The notes below the pieces were generated by a model. The model had not been told where the DNA came from and searched no databases. It saw only the letters and a list, made by a program, of their open reading frames with translations. Position numbers and translations under genes: made by a program. DNA of 64,000 bases. Source: Coniferiporia sulphurascens (Eukaryota; Basidiomycota; Agaricomycetes; Hymenochaetales; Hymenochaetaceae). The stretch spans positions 620,001 to 684,000 of the forward strand of contig NBBA01000012.1 in assembly GCA_002794785.1 (NCBI GenBank), in the 5' to 3' direction. Positions 20,219-31,800 of this stretch are shown one piece after another; positions within the stretch are counted from its first letter, which is position 1, and each line of letters starts with the position of its first letter.

Positions 20219-23200
20219 TCATGGTCCGAGCATACGTCGCATGTAGTCCCATAGGAGGTCCAGGTCCATATCCTCGTTGGTTGGGTGTCCATCAAGCTCC
20301 ATTGCAGCAAATGACAGCTGGATGGCGCCTGCGGCATGGTCAGAAAGGCGGTTTAGGTGCCCCGTTAGCTTAAGCCAGTGGCGCAGAACCGGGAGGCAGT
20401 TTTTGTCAGCCCACTCTGAGTGGTGGACTGGGAGAGGGTCCTGAGGTGGCCACACACGTCATATCCACAAATGGAAGGTACTGCAGCTACCGAGTATGTG
20501 GGCGGTCGACTGCATGGGCCAGAGGGGGTGGTTGTGCCACCTGCAATGCGAGATCAGGCCATGCCTGCACCGGTAGGATGAGTCAAAACTCAGCCAGTAG
20601 CCCCCATAGGGACCGGCGCAGCAGAGAACCTGTGCAACTGCAGATAGCTTGCTGCAAGGGTGGTCGACCGAATGCATGAGGAGCTTTTGAGGTCGTCATG
20701 AGGGTAGGCCGTGGACTGCCAGATACTTATCGGCAGTTGAGGCAAGGGGGCGGGCTAGTGAAAGCAACCATCGCTCCATGAGGGTGTGAATGGCGACTTC
20801 TTTTAGTGTGGAGGTGGAAGGTTTGAGGTCGGATGGGGGGAGCTCTGTTGCCAGCTTTGCTTCCATGTCAGCCCATTCATTACCGGGGATGTCCGAGTGG
20901 CCAGGGCACCATAAAAAATGAACAGTGAGCTGGGGGTATGAGTCCAGCAGAGTCTCCACACCTGCTTTCCAGATGTGGAGGAGGTGGGCGCCTGGCATGG
21001 CAGCCCAGGTGCAGAAAAGGTGCAGTGCAGTCAGCGAATCAGACAGAAAGAAGACATCTGATGCGACACGCAATTGAGCTGGGAGGCGGCATGCTACCCA
21101 GCCTGGAGCCATAGTGAGGGAGAATTCCTCGGTGTCTGTGGCTGTGGCACAGGTGGGGGACTCTAGTCGGTGTGACCAGAGTCTGGTGTGGCCCAGCATA
21201 GTGCAGATGGCTGAGCCCGACTTATTGTCAATGCGGGAGCCATTGGTGAATACCTGGATGTGAGGGGTGAGGCCTAGTTGGCACACAGCTTGTATGAATG
21301 ATTTTCAGGTGTCGGTGCCCACTGGGGTGGCGGGGGTGGTAAAGCGGACGCAGCCCTGTGTGAAGGCCAGAGGATCCGTCCATGGGGGATGTGTGTATGC
21401 AGGGACCTGTTGAACCTGGGGGGCTCGGACCTGCAGAGAAAGGGTGAAAGGTCTATTAGCTACGTTCTTAAAAAGTTTACGACCAATAGAGTGAGGGGTG
21501 CACCAAAGGCACAGAGAATGGGTTGTCTTTATATATTCAAAATAGAAAGAGAGAGGGGGAACAGAGCAAAGAAAATTTGTGGAATGGGGGGAGGCACCTT
21601 TGAAGATGCCCAGGATCCAGCGGCAGGCCGTGTTTTGCATGGCCTGGAGGCAGTTTACCAGAGTTTTTTGGCAGTGGCCATGGTACCATACTGGTGCTCC
21701 CCATGACAGGACGGAGCAGATGCAGGAGGTGTACAGGCAGCGGAGGAGGAGGGCCGAGATACCGTGTTGTGTGTTGCCTAAGATGCGGAGTGCAGCGAGG
21801 GTGGAGAGCCCCTTGGAGTGCATGCACTCGACATGGGGCTTGAAGGAGAGGCCTGGGTCCCACCATATTCCCAGCCACTGGAGCGGGATTGAGGGGCGGA
21901 TCAGGGTGTTGGGGTCAACCTGGATGCCGGCAGTGTCCCAGCCATTGTAGCCAGTATGTCACCGGGGAGGGTGGAAATGGAGACACTCTGTCTTGGCGGC
22001 TTTGATGTTGAGACTGATGGTGCCAAAGAGGGTGTCAAGTTGTTGGTAGGTGTGGGCAAGGGCATGGCAGTTGGATGCCACTGAGGGACCTATGCAAATA
22101 AGTAAATGGTCATCAACATATGCCAGGGCGGTGGTGCTGGCTTGGTGAAAGCACTGGAGGACCACCCCCACAAATATTGTTGATAAGATGGGGGAGACTG
22201 GCGATCCTTGGGGGGTGCCGAAGTCGGGTTTGGGGGTGGTAGGGAGGGTAGTGCCGTCGAAGGTGACAGCGACTTGCCTATCCGTCATGAAGGACAGACA
22301 CCAGTTGGCCATATCTGGCGCACAACCGAGGTCCAACAGCTGCCGGTGGAGGAGTTGGGGGTGCACTGAATCGAAGAAACCCTGAATGTCGACTGCAAGG
22401 ACTGAACAGACTAGGCCTTCCGAATGAGCACATTCCGCAATCTGTAAAAGGTGTTGGGCAGCATCGTAGACCAAATGGCCTTGGCGCCCCCTGTATTGGT
22501 TGGGTGGCAGCCAGCCCCTCGTGTTAGCGAGGAACTGGAGCCGGTTAGCTATTATCTTTTTGAGGAGTTTCCCTAGGGTCTCCTTGAGGGTGATGGGCCA
22601 GTATGACCACAGTGAGAATGGATCCTTCTTGTTAGGCTTCCTGAGCATCACAACTTTTGCTGCCTGCCAGCACTCGGGGTGATGCCCTAAGCGGAGGCAG
22701 TCATTGAAAAGTGTGAGTATCTCGTCAGGGTGGGCATCGACCACCCATTTCAGGGGGCGGTAGCCTATTCCCGAGAGGCCCAGAGCCAACAAGTTGGATG
22801 TGTCAGCCAGTGCCCCCATAAGCTCTGATAGGAGTATGGGCGGGGCAGCTGGTTGAGTTGGAGGTAGTGGGATGTCGGTTGCGGCCTGGGGTGTGGGGGG
22901 CGTGAAGAAGGTTTCACGAAAGAGCTCACCTTTCTCATCATCCGTCTGGGTGAAGGAGCCGTCTTGCCGCTTGAGCGAGGGGATGGGGGTCGGTCGGTTA
23001 CCGAGGCCGTGCTTGGCCCAGTTCCATATGTTGGTGGCATCCACTTCTGATGCCTGGTTGGCATAGAACTGCCGTTTGGCCATCCTGATGCCCCTTTTGA
23101 AGGCTCGTCTTGCTGATGCACACTGGAGGGGGGTGGTGGCTGTTGTAATAGCAGATAGTAGGGTCTTGCAGTGGGGTGACCACCATGGGACTTCCATTTT

Positions 23201-24150
23201 CGATGGCTTGGAGAGGCAGGTGAACGGCTGGAGGGTGGTGACCATGGAGTCAATAACTGCCTTAGCTTTGGTGTCCAGGGCTTGGGTGTCGAGTCCTGGG
23301 AGGTGGAAGGCTTCTTTGAGTAATGGGAAGGCGATGTCGGTCCATTCCTCCTTGTCAGCTGGGAGTAGCCAGCACATCTTTAGGACAGGAGGGGGGGCCG
23401 AAAAGGCAGTGACCATTGCAGGATTGTGTGGTTGGACAGTGGTGACGGGTCGGAGGTAGCCGAGTCTAAAATAGAATCAGGGTTGACCGCAGGTGGGGCC
23501 CAGATCATGTCAATGGGACGCTGATGACGATTGCCGTCAGGCTGTGAGTCAGAGTCAGGAAGGTGGGCAGGCGACAGGCCATGCCCATGGAAAAAGTTGT
23601 TGAGGGGTTGCGCCCCTAAGTCATCTCGCTGTGCGGCTGGGAGTTCGAACCACGTGTGGTGGCGACAGTTGAAGTCGCCCACCACAAGTAGAGTGGTGGC
23701 TAGCACCAAGGGGAGTGAGAAAAGAAATGACTCACCTGGGTACTGTGTAGAGGCATTTTCATGGTCTGGGGGGTGCATGCTGTAGAAATTGCATACCCGG
23801 AGGGTGAGTTGGGATTGTACCTCCACTGTCAATACATCGGTGCCGTGGGATGCGTCTCCGAGTATCGACCAGGAGGTAAGGGGAAGGGCCCTGGATATGT
23901 ACGTGACTACCTGAGGATGAACCTCTGGTGGTAGGACTGGCACATAGCCTGGGATGGTCAGGACGTTGAGGACCAGAGTGCCAGTCAGGTCGGTGAGTGA
24001 GGGTTGCAGACCTATTTGATACCAGGGAGGTTCCTGTATAAGAATTAGGTGTGGGGGGGAGGGGTCAGTTGTAAGGGCTGGGATTAGGGAATGTATCGCC
24101 GCTAATGAGTGGGCGGTGTTCCACTGTAGGATAGAGAGTGTCTCTATCAT
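20219..24150 (-). pseudogene. L8 ORF2 (APE endonuclease, RT, RNase H), near-intact
   Basis: About 1,310 codons. ATG 24150-24148 overlaps the ORF1 TGA. Endonuclease: MIETLSILQWN, LIQEPPWYQIGLQPS, GDFNCRHHTW, RPIDMIWAPP, LSNHTIL. One frameshift lies near 23400; from there to 20219 everything is in one frame. RT: KPNKKDPF, NQYRGRQGHLVYDAAQH, LAVDIQGFFDSVH, GTPQGSPVSPIL, AYVDDHLL. RNase H: VFTNGSRID (D to N at the first catalytic position), WCPGHSDIPGNEWAD. Four in-frame stops are seen (starting near 21961, 21307, 20698 and 20461), all TGA; at three of them sister copies keep an arginine codon. Lesions are few, but both the stops and the RNase H change make it inactive. Confidence 0.92.
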
Positions 24151-25939
24151 ATTTCCTCCATCTGTTCATCAGTGGGGTCGGCGGCTAGGGCCTCTTCGAT
24201 TTGACGGTAATGCCTCTTCTTAGGGCATGCCGGCAGGGTGGCAGGGTGGTCACCCTTGCAGTTGTTGCATAGGCGGGGTGGGGGCATGTGTCGCCTTCAG
24301 GCACCGCGTTGGTGGCGCAGTGGGCGCATGATTTGCGGTGATTGCGGGTCAGGTGGGCACCTGCGCAATTGGCGCAACATGGTTGGGCTCGGCAGCCCTT
24401 GGTTCCGTGGCCGAGGCCTTGATACTGCTCGCATTGAGTGAGGGTGGGGCGCATGGGGGGGACCGAGAGTCGGAGGGCGGATCCGAACATCCAGACGCGT
24501 GGTCTCTTGAGGAGGTGTTCACATATGGAGCCATCCAGGTTGACAAAGGAGAAGACCATGGGGCACCTGTCGAGTGTCGGCAGGTGGTCCTTGGTGGCGG
24601 TGAAGTGGGGGGTGACTACAAAGTCAAGGTTGCAGAGTGCCAGGTTGTGCCGGATTTCGGCCATTAGAGCCTTCTTGGTGATGGTATGTCCATTCTGGCT
24701 GAACAGGAAGTCCTTGCAGGGCACCATGGAGATGCAGAGGGCGGACTGGGGGCGGACTCTGGAGGGGGTGAGCGAGAAAGCAGCTGGGATGTTAATCCCC
24801 ACTGCTATGCACTCTGTGTGCATATGGGAGGCATATGCCATGGAGTGTCGATCAATGATCGTCTCCGTGGTCGGGTTAGCCGAGGACGGGTGCGCCGCAA
24901 ACGTGGTCACGATGTTCCCCTTTATGTTGTAGGAAGAGGACAGGACTGGTACTTGGTCTGCGGTGGGGAGGGAAGCGAAGAACTCATGGGACATTTTTGT
25001 GAGAGCCATTGCTGACTTCTGGTTTTCGGCCCATATGCTGACTGTGGGGGTGAGGACCAAGGTTGGGTCCTTGGCATACATTGTTGGTGGTGGGGGCACC
25101 TTCCGCTGGTGCTTCTTCTTCTTCTGTGCCGGGTTGATGACTGCTCTGGCAGCTGGGGCCACTGGAGATGGGTTGGTGGATGTGGGGGGGGCCACCGCTG
25201 CAGCGACCTGCGCATAGGAGGTGGGGGTGGCCTGGATGGTGGCCTGTGGGGTGGGTTGCTGTTGTTGTTGTTGCTGTGAGCACTGGGTGGGCCTAGAGCT
25301 GATAGAAGCCACATCAGTAGTCAGGGACTTGACTGTGTCAGTCTGTGCTGCCTTGATGTCGATGGTCTCAATGGTGGCGTCCCTGGTTTCCTTGTCAAAG
25401 TCGTCCAGGGCATGGGAGAGGGCATGCATGAAACCCGAGGTATGGGGTTCGTGCTGTAGTTGAGCAGGGGGTCCTCTCGGGGTGAGAGGCGACATGGCGG
25501 TGGAGGAGCGTTTCCACCCAAGGCTTGCACCTCCCACCTGTTGCAGGGGGGTATGGGGATCGACCGCCATTTCTGGGGCCATCTCGCTGAATTCGTTGGA
25601 GCCATGGTTCAACCCTACCAAGGCGGCTGGGGAGCCGGCTCGGGATGCTTGCCTTGATTCCATGCATGCCTGGGCAGTGAAATCGTAGGCCGACACCATT
25701 TGGGAGTCGCCTATGGCTGGGGAGGGTGCTAGGACGTCTGGGGAGGAGGTTGGGGCCAAGAGTGGGTTTTGAGAGTATGGGGTGGGGGTCGTCTCGCACA
25801 TGGTGGCTGTGACAGCTTCGGCTGACAGGTTGGAGGCGGCTTCGGTGGCTCTTGCGGCTGCTAAGCTGGCTGACGAGGATGAGGTGATGGCTGGTCGATT
25901 GTGATGGAGTGCATTCTGGTAATCACTGGGGTTCGACAT
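24147..25939 (-). pseudogene. L8 ORF1 (gag-like, CCHC knuckles) with a late frameshift
   Basis: ATG 25939 opens 584 codons (to 24185) beginning MSNPSDYQNALHH. A Ser/Ala-rich N terminus is followed by GFMHALSHALDDF, a glutamine run, the PTSYAQVAAA linker, a KKKKHQRK basic patch and a core domain (MVPCKDFLFSQNGHTI, PHFTATKDHLPTLDRCPMVFSF). The C-terminal knuckles follow. The first knuckle reads CEQYQGLGHGTKGC, with Tyr replacing the second zinc ligand (CERC elsewhere). A single-base change of frame inside the last knuckle (after CPHP) removes the normal C terminus, which otherwise ends at the TGA shared with the ORF2 start at 24147. Confidence 0.9.
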
Positions 25940-26008
25940 GGGGGAGTTTTAGCTGCCCACACTAGTTGATGGTGGTGGTTACTGGTCAAGAAGGGGATGG
26001 GTGACTCT

Positions 26009-26550
26009 GGTGACCCTTGAGGTGTGCCGAGGTTGGGTTTAGGTGCAGTTGGTAGGGTTGTGCCATCAAACACGATGGCCACTTCCCTGTTTGTCATGAA
26101 GGAGAGACACCATGCTGCCATGTCTGGTGGGCATCCCATCTCCAAAAGCTGGTGGTGGAGTTGCCGTGGGTGCACCGAGTCGAAAAAGCCTTGGATGACC
26201 ACTGCTAGAATGGAGCAAACTAGGCCCTTTGCATGGGTGCCTTCGACAATCTGTAATAGGTGCTGGGCAGCATCATAGACCAAGTGGCCCTGATGTCCCC
26301 CATACTGGTTTGGTGGCAGCCGGTCTCACTGGTTAGCAAGGTACTGGAGCCTGTTGGCGATCATCATTTCAAGTAACTTGCCCAAGGTTTCCTTGAGTGT
26401 GATGGGGCAGTAGGAGCAAGGGGAGAATGGATCCTTCTTGTTCGGCTTCCGAAGCATTATGACTTTTGCCATCCACCAGCAGGCTGGGTGGTGGCCCAGT
26501 TGCATGCAGTCATTGAAAAGCGCAAGCACCTCGTCAGGATAGGCATCAAC
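26009..26550 (-). pseudogene. L0 ORF2 fragment: N-terminal part of the RT
   Basis: The minus strand reads DAYPDEVLALFNDC, KPNKKDPFSPCSYCPITLKETLGKLLEMM, then after a TGA PPNQYGGHQGHLVYDAAQH and KPNLGTPQGSPESPI. The palm motif is LAVVIQGFFDSVH, so the catalytic aspartate is valine. L12 starts at 26551 and L8 inserted at 26008. Confidence 0.86.
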
Positions 26551-26849
26551 CATCCTTCTTAACCTTTTTTTTTTTTTTTTTTTAAATTATTCCTGCAGTA
26601 TTACATAATTACAAGCTGCCCCCCCAAAGGGGGGGCCCTAACTACATAACAACAGAGGTGCCTGTCATCACACCATGCATGAAACTGGGCAGGGGCCCTG
26701 CTCCCCAAAGGGTGCCAAGGTGGGAAGGGCCCCTATTAGTAAGAGAAAGGAAAGAGGGAGGAATACATATCACTATGGCAAAGCCAAACACATCCTTCTT
26801 GACCAGTAACCACCATCATCTCACTAGTGTGGGTAGCTAAAACTCCCCC

Positions 26850-28850
26850 ATGTCAGATTATTGTGGTGCCCTTCATCACACAAGACCTACTGTCCCCTCA
26901 TCCTCACCGGCTAGCCTAGCCGCTGCAAGGGCCACCGAAAGGGCTGCCAACCTGGCCACCAAAGCTCTCGTTGCCACTCAATGCGAAACGACCCCCATAC
27001 CCTATGCCCAACCTGCCACCCCTGCCCAGGAATCATTGCCAGACGCCCTTCGCCTTGCTCCCTCCCCCGCCATAGGCCTCTCAAATGCTGCCTTCACCAG
27101 CATGTTCGAGCAGTTCAGCAGCCGCCCCCCATCCACTGCCTCCAATGTCACCAAACCCCATGAGTACAATGAAGGAAACGAAGAGGACTACATCCCCAAC
27201 TCGGACCCCCCTTACCGGACACCCTCACCTGCCACCTCACAAAAGCGGGACGCAACGGCCCTGTCACCTCACACCCCCCGCCCCCGCCCAAGCATGGCCC
27301 ACAGCCCACTGGACGGTTTCCTGGATGCCATCACCGACCTGCGCTCCGGCTACTTCGAAGCCGTGGCCAACACTGCCCCTGGTGAAAGCCATGAACAAGT
27401 GGCGGTGCAACTTCTTGGGCAGACAGCCTATGTCATGCTCAAGACACTCGACGCCCTCCACAGGGCCAGGAAGGATGACCTCCACCCAACAAGGGCGATG
27501 TTCAATGTGATCGTCACCTACCAGCACATGGGGGAGGGAGGCTTCGACCTCCCATACCCCTTCCAGCCAGCTCGCCCCCAGCAGGGGCCCCGGGCACCAC
27601 CCCCATGACCCCAGAGATGAAGGCGCTGACCGATGCAGTCAAATGCCTGACTACTGATGTGGCTTCTATTTCCTGTCAGATGTCTTCTCTCAGCTCTAGG
27701 CCTGCCCCCTGTCAACAGCAACAGCAACAGCAACAGCCCACCCCCCAGGCGACAATTGCAATCGCCCCCACCTCCTATGCCCAGGTAGCGGCAGCAGCAG
27801 CCCCCCCAACATCCACCAATCCCACCCCAGTGGCACCTGCTGCTGGGGCGGTCATCAACCCGGTGCAAAAGAAAAAGAAGAAGCACATGCGGCAGGTGCC
27901 CCCCCTGCCTACTATGTATGCCAAGGACCCAACACTGGTCCTCTCACCGGTCACCGGCCTTTCGGCACACCTCCAGAAACCCGCCATGGTCCTCACAAAA
28001 ATAGCACATGATTTCTTTGCCTTCCTCCCTACTGCAGACCAAGTCACAGTCCTCTCCTCCTCATTTAATGTGAAGGGGAACCTCGTGACCATGTTTGTGC
28101 AGTGACCATACTCGGCTAACCCCTCCACAGCCACGATTATTGACCAGCATGTGGAGGCTTCCACACACCACATGTGCAACAGGTGCACTACCAAGGGGGC
28201 CGAGGCCCCCGAGGTATTCCAACTGACCCCCTCCCGCATTCAGCCTAGGTCCTCCCTGCAGATTTCTATGGTACCCTGCAAGGACTACCACTTTCGGCCA
28301 GAACGAGCACACCATCTCCAAGGCCGTCCTCCTGGCCGAAGTCACCAACAACCCGTCACTTCGCCTCCTGGACTTCGTAGTCGCCCCCCACTTTGCTGCA
28401 ACCCCCAAACACCTGCCCTCCCTGAGCAAGTGCCTGGTGGCCTTCTCCTTCGTTGACCCTGATGGGTCCATCCGAGAGCGCCTCCTTAAGCGCCTGTGGG
28501 TTTGGCTCTTTGGTTCCTCCCTCCACCTCTCCGTACCTCCCATACACCCCAGCCTCACCCAATGTGGGCGCTGCCAAGGCCTTGGACATGGAACTAAAGG
28601 GTGCCGTGCTCAAGCCTGCTGTGCGGACTGCAGGGGTAATCACCTTACCCACAACCACCACAAGAACTGCGCCCACTGCGCCACCGATGCCATGGCCGAA
28701 GCTGACCCATGCCCACACCCTTGCCACTGCACCAACTGCAAGGGCGACCACCCCACCACCCTCCCATCCTGCCCCAAGAAGAAGCGATACTGCCAAATCC
28801 TGGAGGCCATTGGGGATGAGCCCACCTTCGAACAGATGGAGGAGTCATGA
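26850..28850 (+). pseudogene. L10 ORF1, divergent N terminus, two frameshifts
   Basis: The first 252 codons (MSDYCGALHHTRP...) carry a different middle segment from L8: LRLAPSPAIGLSNAAFTSMFEQF, an acidic NEGNEEDY patch and GFLDAITDLRSGYFEAV in place of the usual helix block. A frameshift near 27600 leads to the MTPEMKALTDAVK and Q-run linker. A TGA lies at 28103-28105. A second frameshift near 28290 leads to the C-terminal knuckles (CGRCQGLGHGTKGC, CCADCRGNHLTHNH, CTNCKGDHPTTLPSC), ending at the ATGA overlap with ORF2. It is a distinct ORF1 lineage of the same family and is broken. Confidence 0.87.
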
Positions 28851-31800
28851 TTAGAGACATCTCTGTCATGCAGTGGAATGCCGCCCGCTCACTTGCAGCA
28901 ATAAATTCCCTGATTCCGCTCCTTACTGACTCCCCTTCACCACTGCACCTGATTCTTATACAGGAACCACCCTGGTACCAAATAGGCCTGCAACCATCCC
29001 TCACCAACCCCACTGGTATGCCAGTGTTTAATGTCCCCAACATCCTGGGCTACACACCAGTCCTACCCCCTGACTCACGCCCTCGGGTAGTCACCTACAT
29101 GGCACACTCCCTCCCCCCAACTTCATGGTCAGTGCTCGGAACTGCCTCACATGGCACCGACATCCTCACTGTGGAAATCCGATCCTCCCTCACGATCCAG
29201 GTGTGCAACTACTATGGCATGTCACCCCCGGACCAGGCCAGGGCCCCCCCACAGTACCCAGGTGAGCTTTTCCTTTTCTCACTCCCCTCAGCAATAGCCA
29301 CCACCCTCCTTGTGGCAGGTGACTTCAACTGTTGTCACCCCACATGGTCTGAACTCCCCACCTCACGGCCAGAGGAATTGATGTTAAGCTCAACGGTTAC
29401 ATGGTGATCGACATTGGGGCTTCCTGATCGTCGAGGCTGGTAGTACAGCAACGGGGCTTCCTAGATGTCGTAAGTCGAAGGTGATCATCGGCAGGGCTTC
29501 CTGATCGATGATGTGGATATGGTAGGCTTCTTTAGCGAGTCGGGTTATGACGAAGTGACTAGTGGCACTGAGGCACACAGTAGACTGGTGGTAGCAGATA
29601 ATGGGCTTGTATGAACAAAGAGCACAAGCTTAGGGCTTGTGCTACTGAAGTTACATGCTTATATGCTACTCAATGTGTTTACTACTGTAGCGGCCTGTGT
29701 AGGGTAGTTTACCAGACTATGGAAGGTCATGGAAACCCAAGGAATGCCTTGGTAATACAAGTAGGGCTATCAGTAAGCAAAGCACATCATGGTGATGCAA
29801 TATGGCATCATCATGGTGTCTTATGGTGTAAGGCGAATAAGGATGAGTAAGGAAGAGAAATGGGGGAGGTGCACTGACTGATGATGAGGAATAGGAAGTG
29901 AGTCAGCACGGTAAGGGAAGGTGAAGGAAAATTGTAACAATTGAGGGCACAACCCCTCGATGACTTTTTCCGTGGGCACGGCCTAGCGCCTGCCCATTTA
30001 CCTGACTCGGACTCAAGGCCTGACAGCAACCGCCTTAGGTGCCCCATAGACATGATCTGGGCCCCCCCTCGGTAAACCCTGACGCCATCCTGGACTCGGC
30101 AACCTCCGACCCTTCCCAATTGTCAGACCACGCAATCCTGCGATGGTTGATTCCCTTTCGGCCCCCACCTCCGGTCCTCAAGACCCACCGGCTCCTACCA
30201 GCTGACAAAGAGGAGTGGACCGACATCGCCTTCCCTCTACTGGACCTCACCTTCAACCTCCCAGTTGGCGATACCCTCACCCTGGACAACAAAGCCAAAG
30301 CCATGGTATCAGCCATGGTGACGGCCCTTGAGCCATTCACCCGCCTCTCGAAACTGTCGAAAACGGAGGTCCCATGGTGGACGCCAACATGCAAAACCCT
30401 GCTGACCAATATCTCGATGGCTACCACCCCCCTCCAATGAGCATCAGCACGACACACCTTCAAACGCAGAGTGTGCACGGCCAAGCGGCAGTTCTACACC
30501 GATCAGGCGGCCAAAGCGGACGCCTCCAACACCTGGACCTGGGCCAAACGGGGCCTCAGCACCCGCCCCACACCCATCCCGTCCCTCAGATGGCGGGATG
30601 GCACCTTCACCCAATCAGACAACGAGAAAGGTGAGTTATTTTGAGAAACTTTCTTCAGTCCCCCCCCCCCCACGCAAGCAGACCCAAATCCGCCACCACC
30701 ACCCCAACCAGCTGCCCCGCTGATACTCCTCAGTGAGCTTATGGGGGCACTGGCCGACACCTCCAACCTATTGGCTCCAGGCCTCTCAGGAATAGGCTAT
30801 CGCCCCCTGAAATGGGTGGTCGATGCATACCCCAACGAGATACTAATGCTTTTCAATGACTGCCTCTGCTTAGGGCACCACCCCAAGTGCTGGCGGGCGG
30901 CAAAAGTGGTTATGCTCCGGAAGCCAAATAAGAAGGACCCGTTCTTGCCACGTTCATACCGGCCCATCACCCTCGAGGAGACCCTAGGGAAGCTCCTCGA
31001 AAAGATAATAGCTAACCAGCTCCAGTTCCTCACTAACAAGCGGGACTGGCTGCCACCTAACCAATATGGGGGGCGTCAAGGACATTCAGTCCATGACACT
31101 GCCCAACACCTTCTACAGATAGTGGAGAATGCCCATGTGAAGGGCCTTGTGTGCTCAGTATTAGCAGTCGACATACAGGGCTTCTTCGACTCGGTCCACC
31201 CCCGCCTCCTCCACCGGCAACTGCTGGAGCTCCAGTGCCCGCCAGACATGGCGGACTGGTGCCTCTCCTTCATGATGGATCGGCAGGTCACAGTCACCTT
31301 CGACAGCACCACCCTCCCAACTGCCCCAAAACCCGACCTCAGCACCCCTCAAGGATTACCAGTCTCCCCCATCCTATCAACAATCTTTGCAGGTGTGGTC
31401 CTCCAGCGCTTTCAACAGGCCGGCACTACTGCGCTCGCATACATTGATGACCACTTACTAATATGCGTCGGCCCCTCAGTAGCATCCAACTGCCACCGAC
31501 TAGCTGACGCATATCACCAACTTGACGGCCTCTTCGGCAACATTGGCCTCAACATCGAAGCTGCCAAAACAGAGGCACTCCACTTTCACCCACCTCGGCA
31601 CCGAGTCGGCTATCATGGCTGGGACACCACCAGGATCCAAATCGACCCCAACACCCTTATCCGACCCTCCCACCCACTTAGGTGGCTCGGGATTTGGTGG
31701 GACCCAGGCCTGACCTTCAAGCCCCACATAGAGAGAATGCACTCTAAGGGGCTCTCCACTCTCGCCACCCTCCGCATCCTAGGTAACACTGAACACGGAG

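Larger units (their letters stand above)
19829..25994 (-). mobile_element. L8: full-length LINE, 6,166 bp, with no insertion inside it
   Basis: The 14-bp TSD GGATGGGTGACTCT is perfect at 19815-19828 and 25995-26008. The head is at 25994, ORF1 at 25939-24147, ORF2 at 24150-20219, the 3' UTR at 20218-19829 with an A-rich tail. It is the only full-length copy free of later insertions and the best reference for the family in this window. Confidence 0.95.
2381..26550 (-). mobile_element. L0: oldest LINE copy, minus strand, shattered by later insertions
   Basis: The pieces read as one ORF2 when joined in minus order: 26550-26009 (N-terminal RT), 19828-19543 (RT active-site region), 16844-16811 and 16486-15470 (RT thumb to RNase H), 3164-3151 and 2590-2381 (rest of RNase H). 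Each break is explained by an insertion with matched flanks: L8 (14-bp TSD), L7 (17-bp TSD), the poly(A) insertion (6-bp, one mismatch), XY2 (12-bp, one mismatch) and LTR-1A (5-bp). L12 enters at 26551. L0 belongs to subfamily B, whose RNase H reads HFQWCLGHEAIP instead of HFVWCPGHSDIP. Confidence 0.85.
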
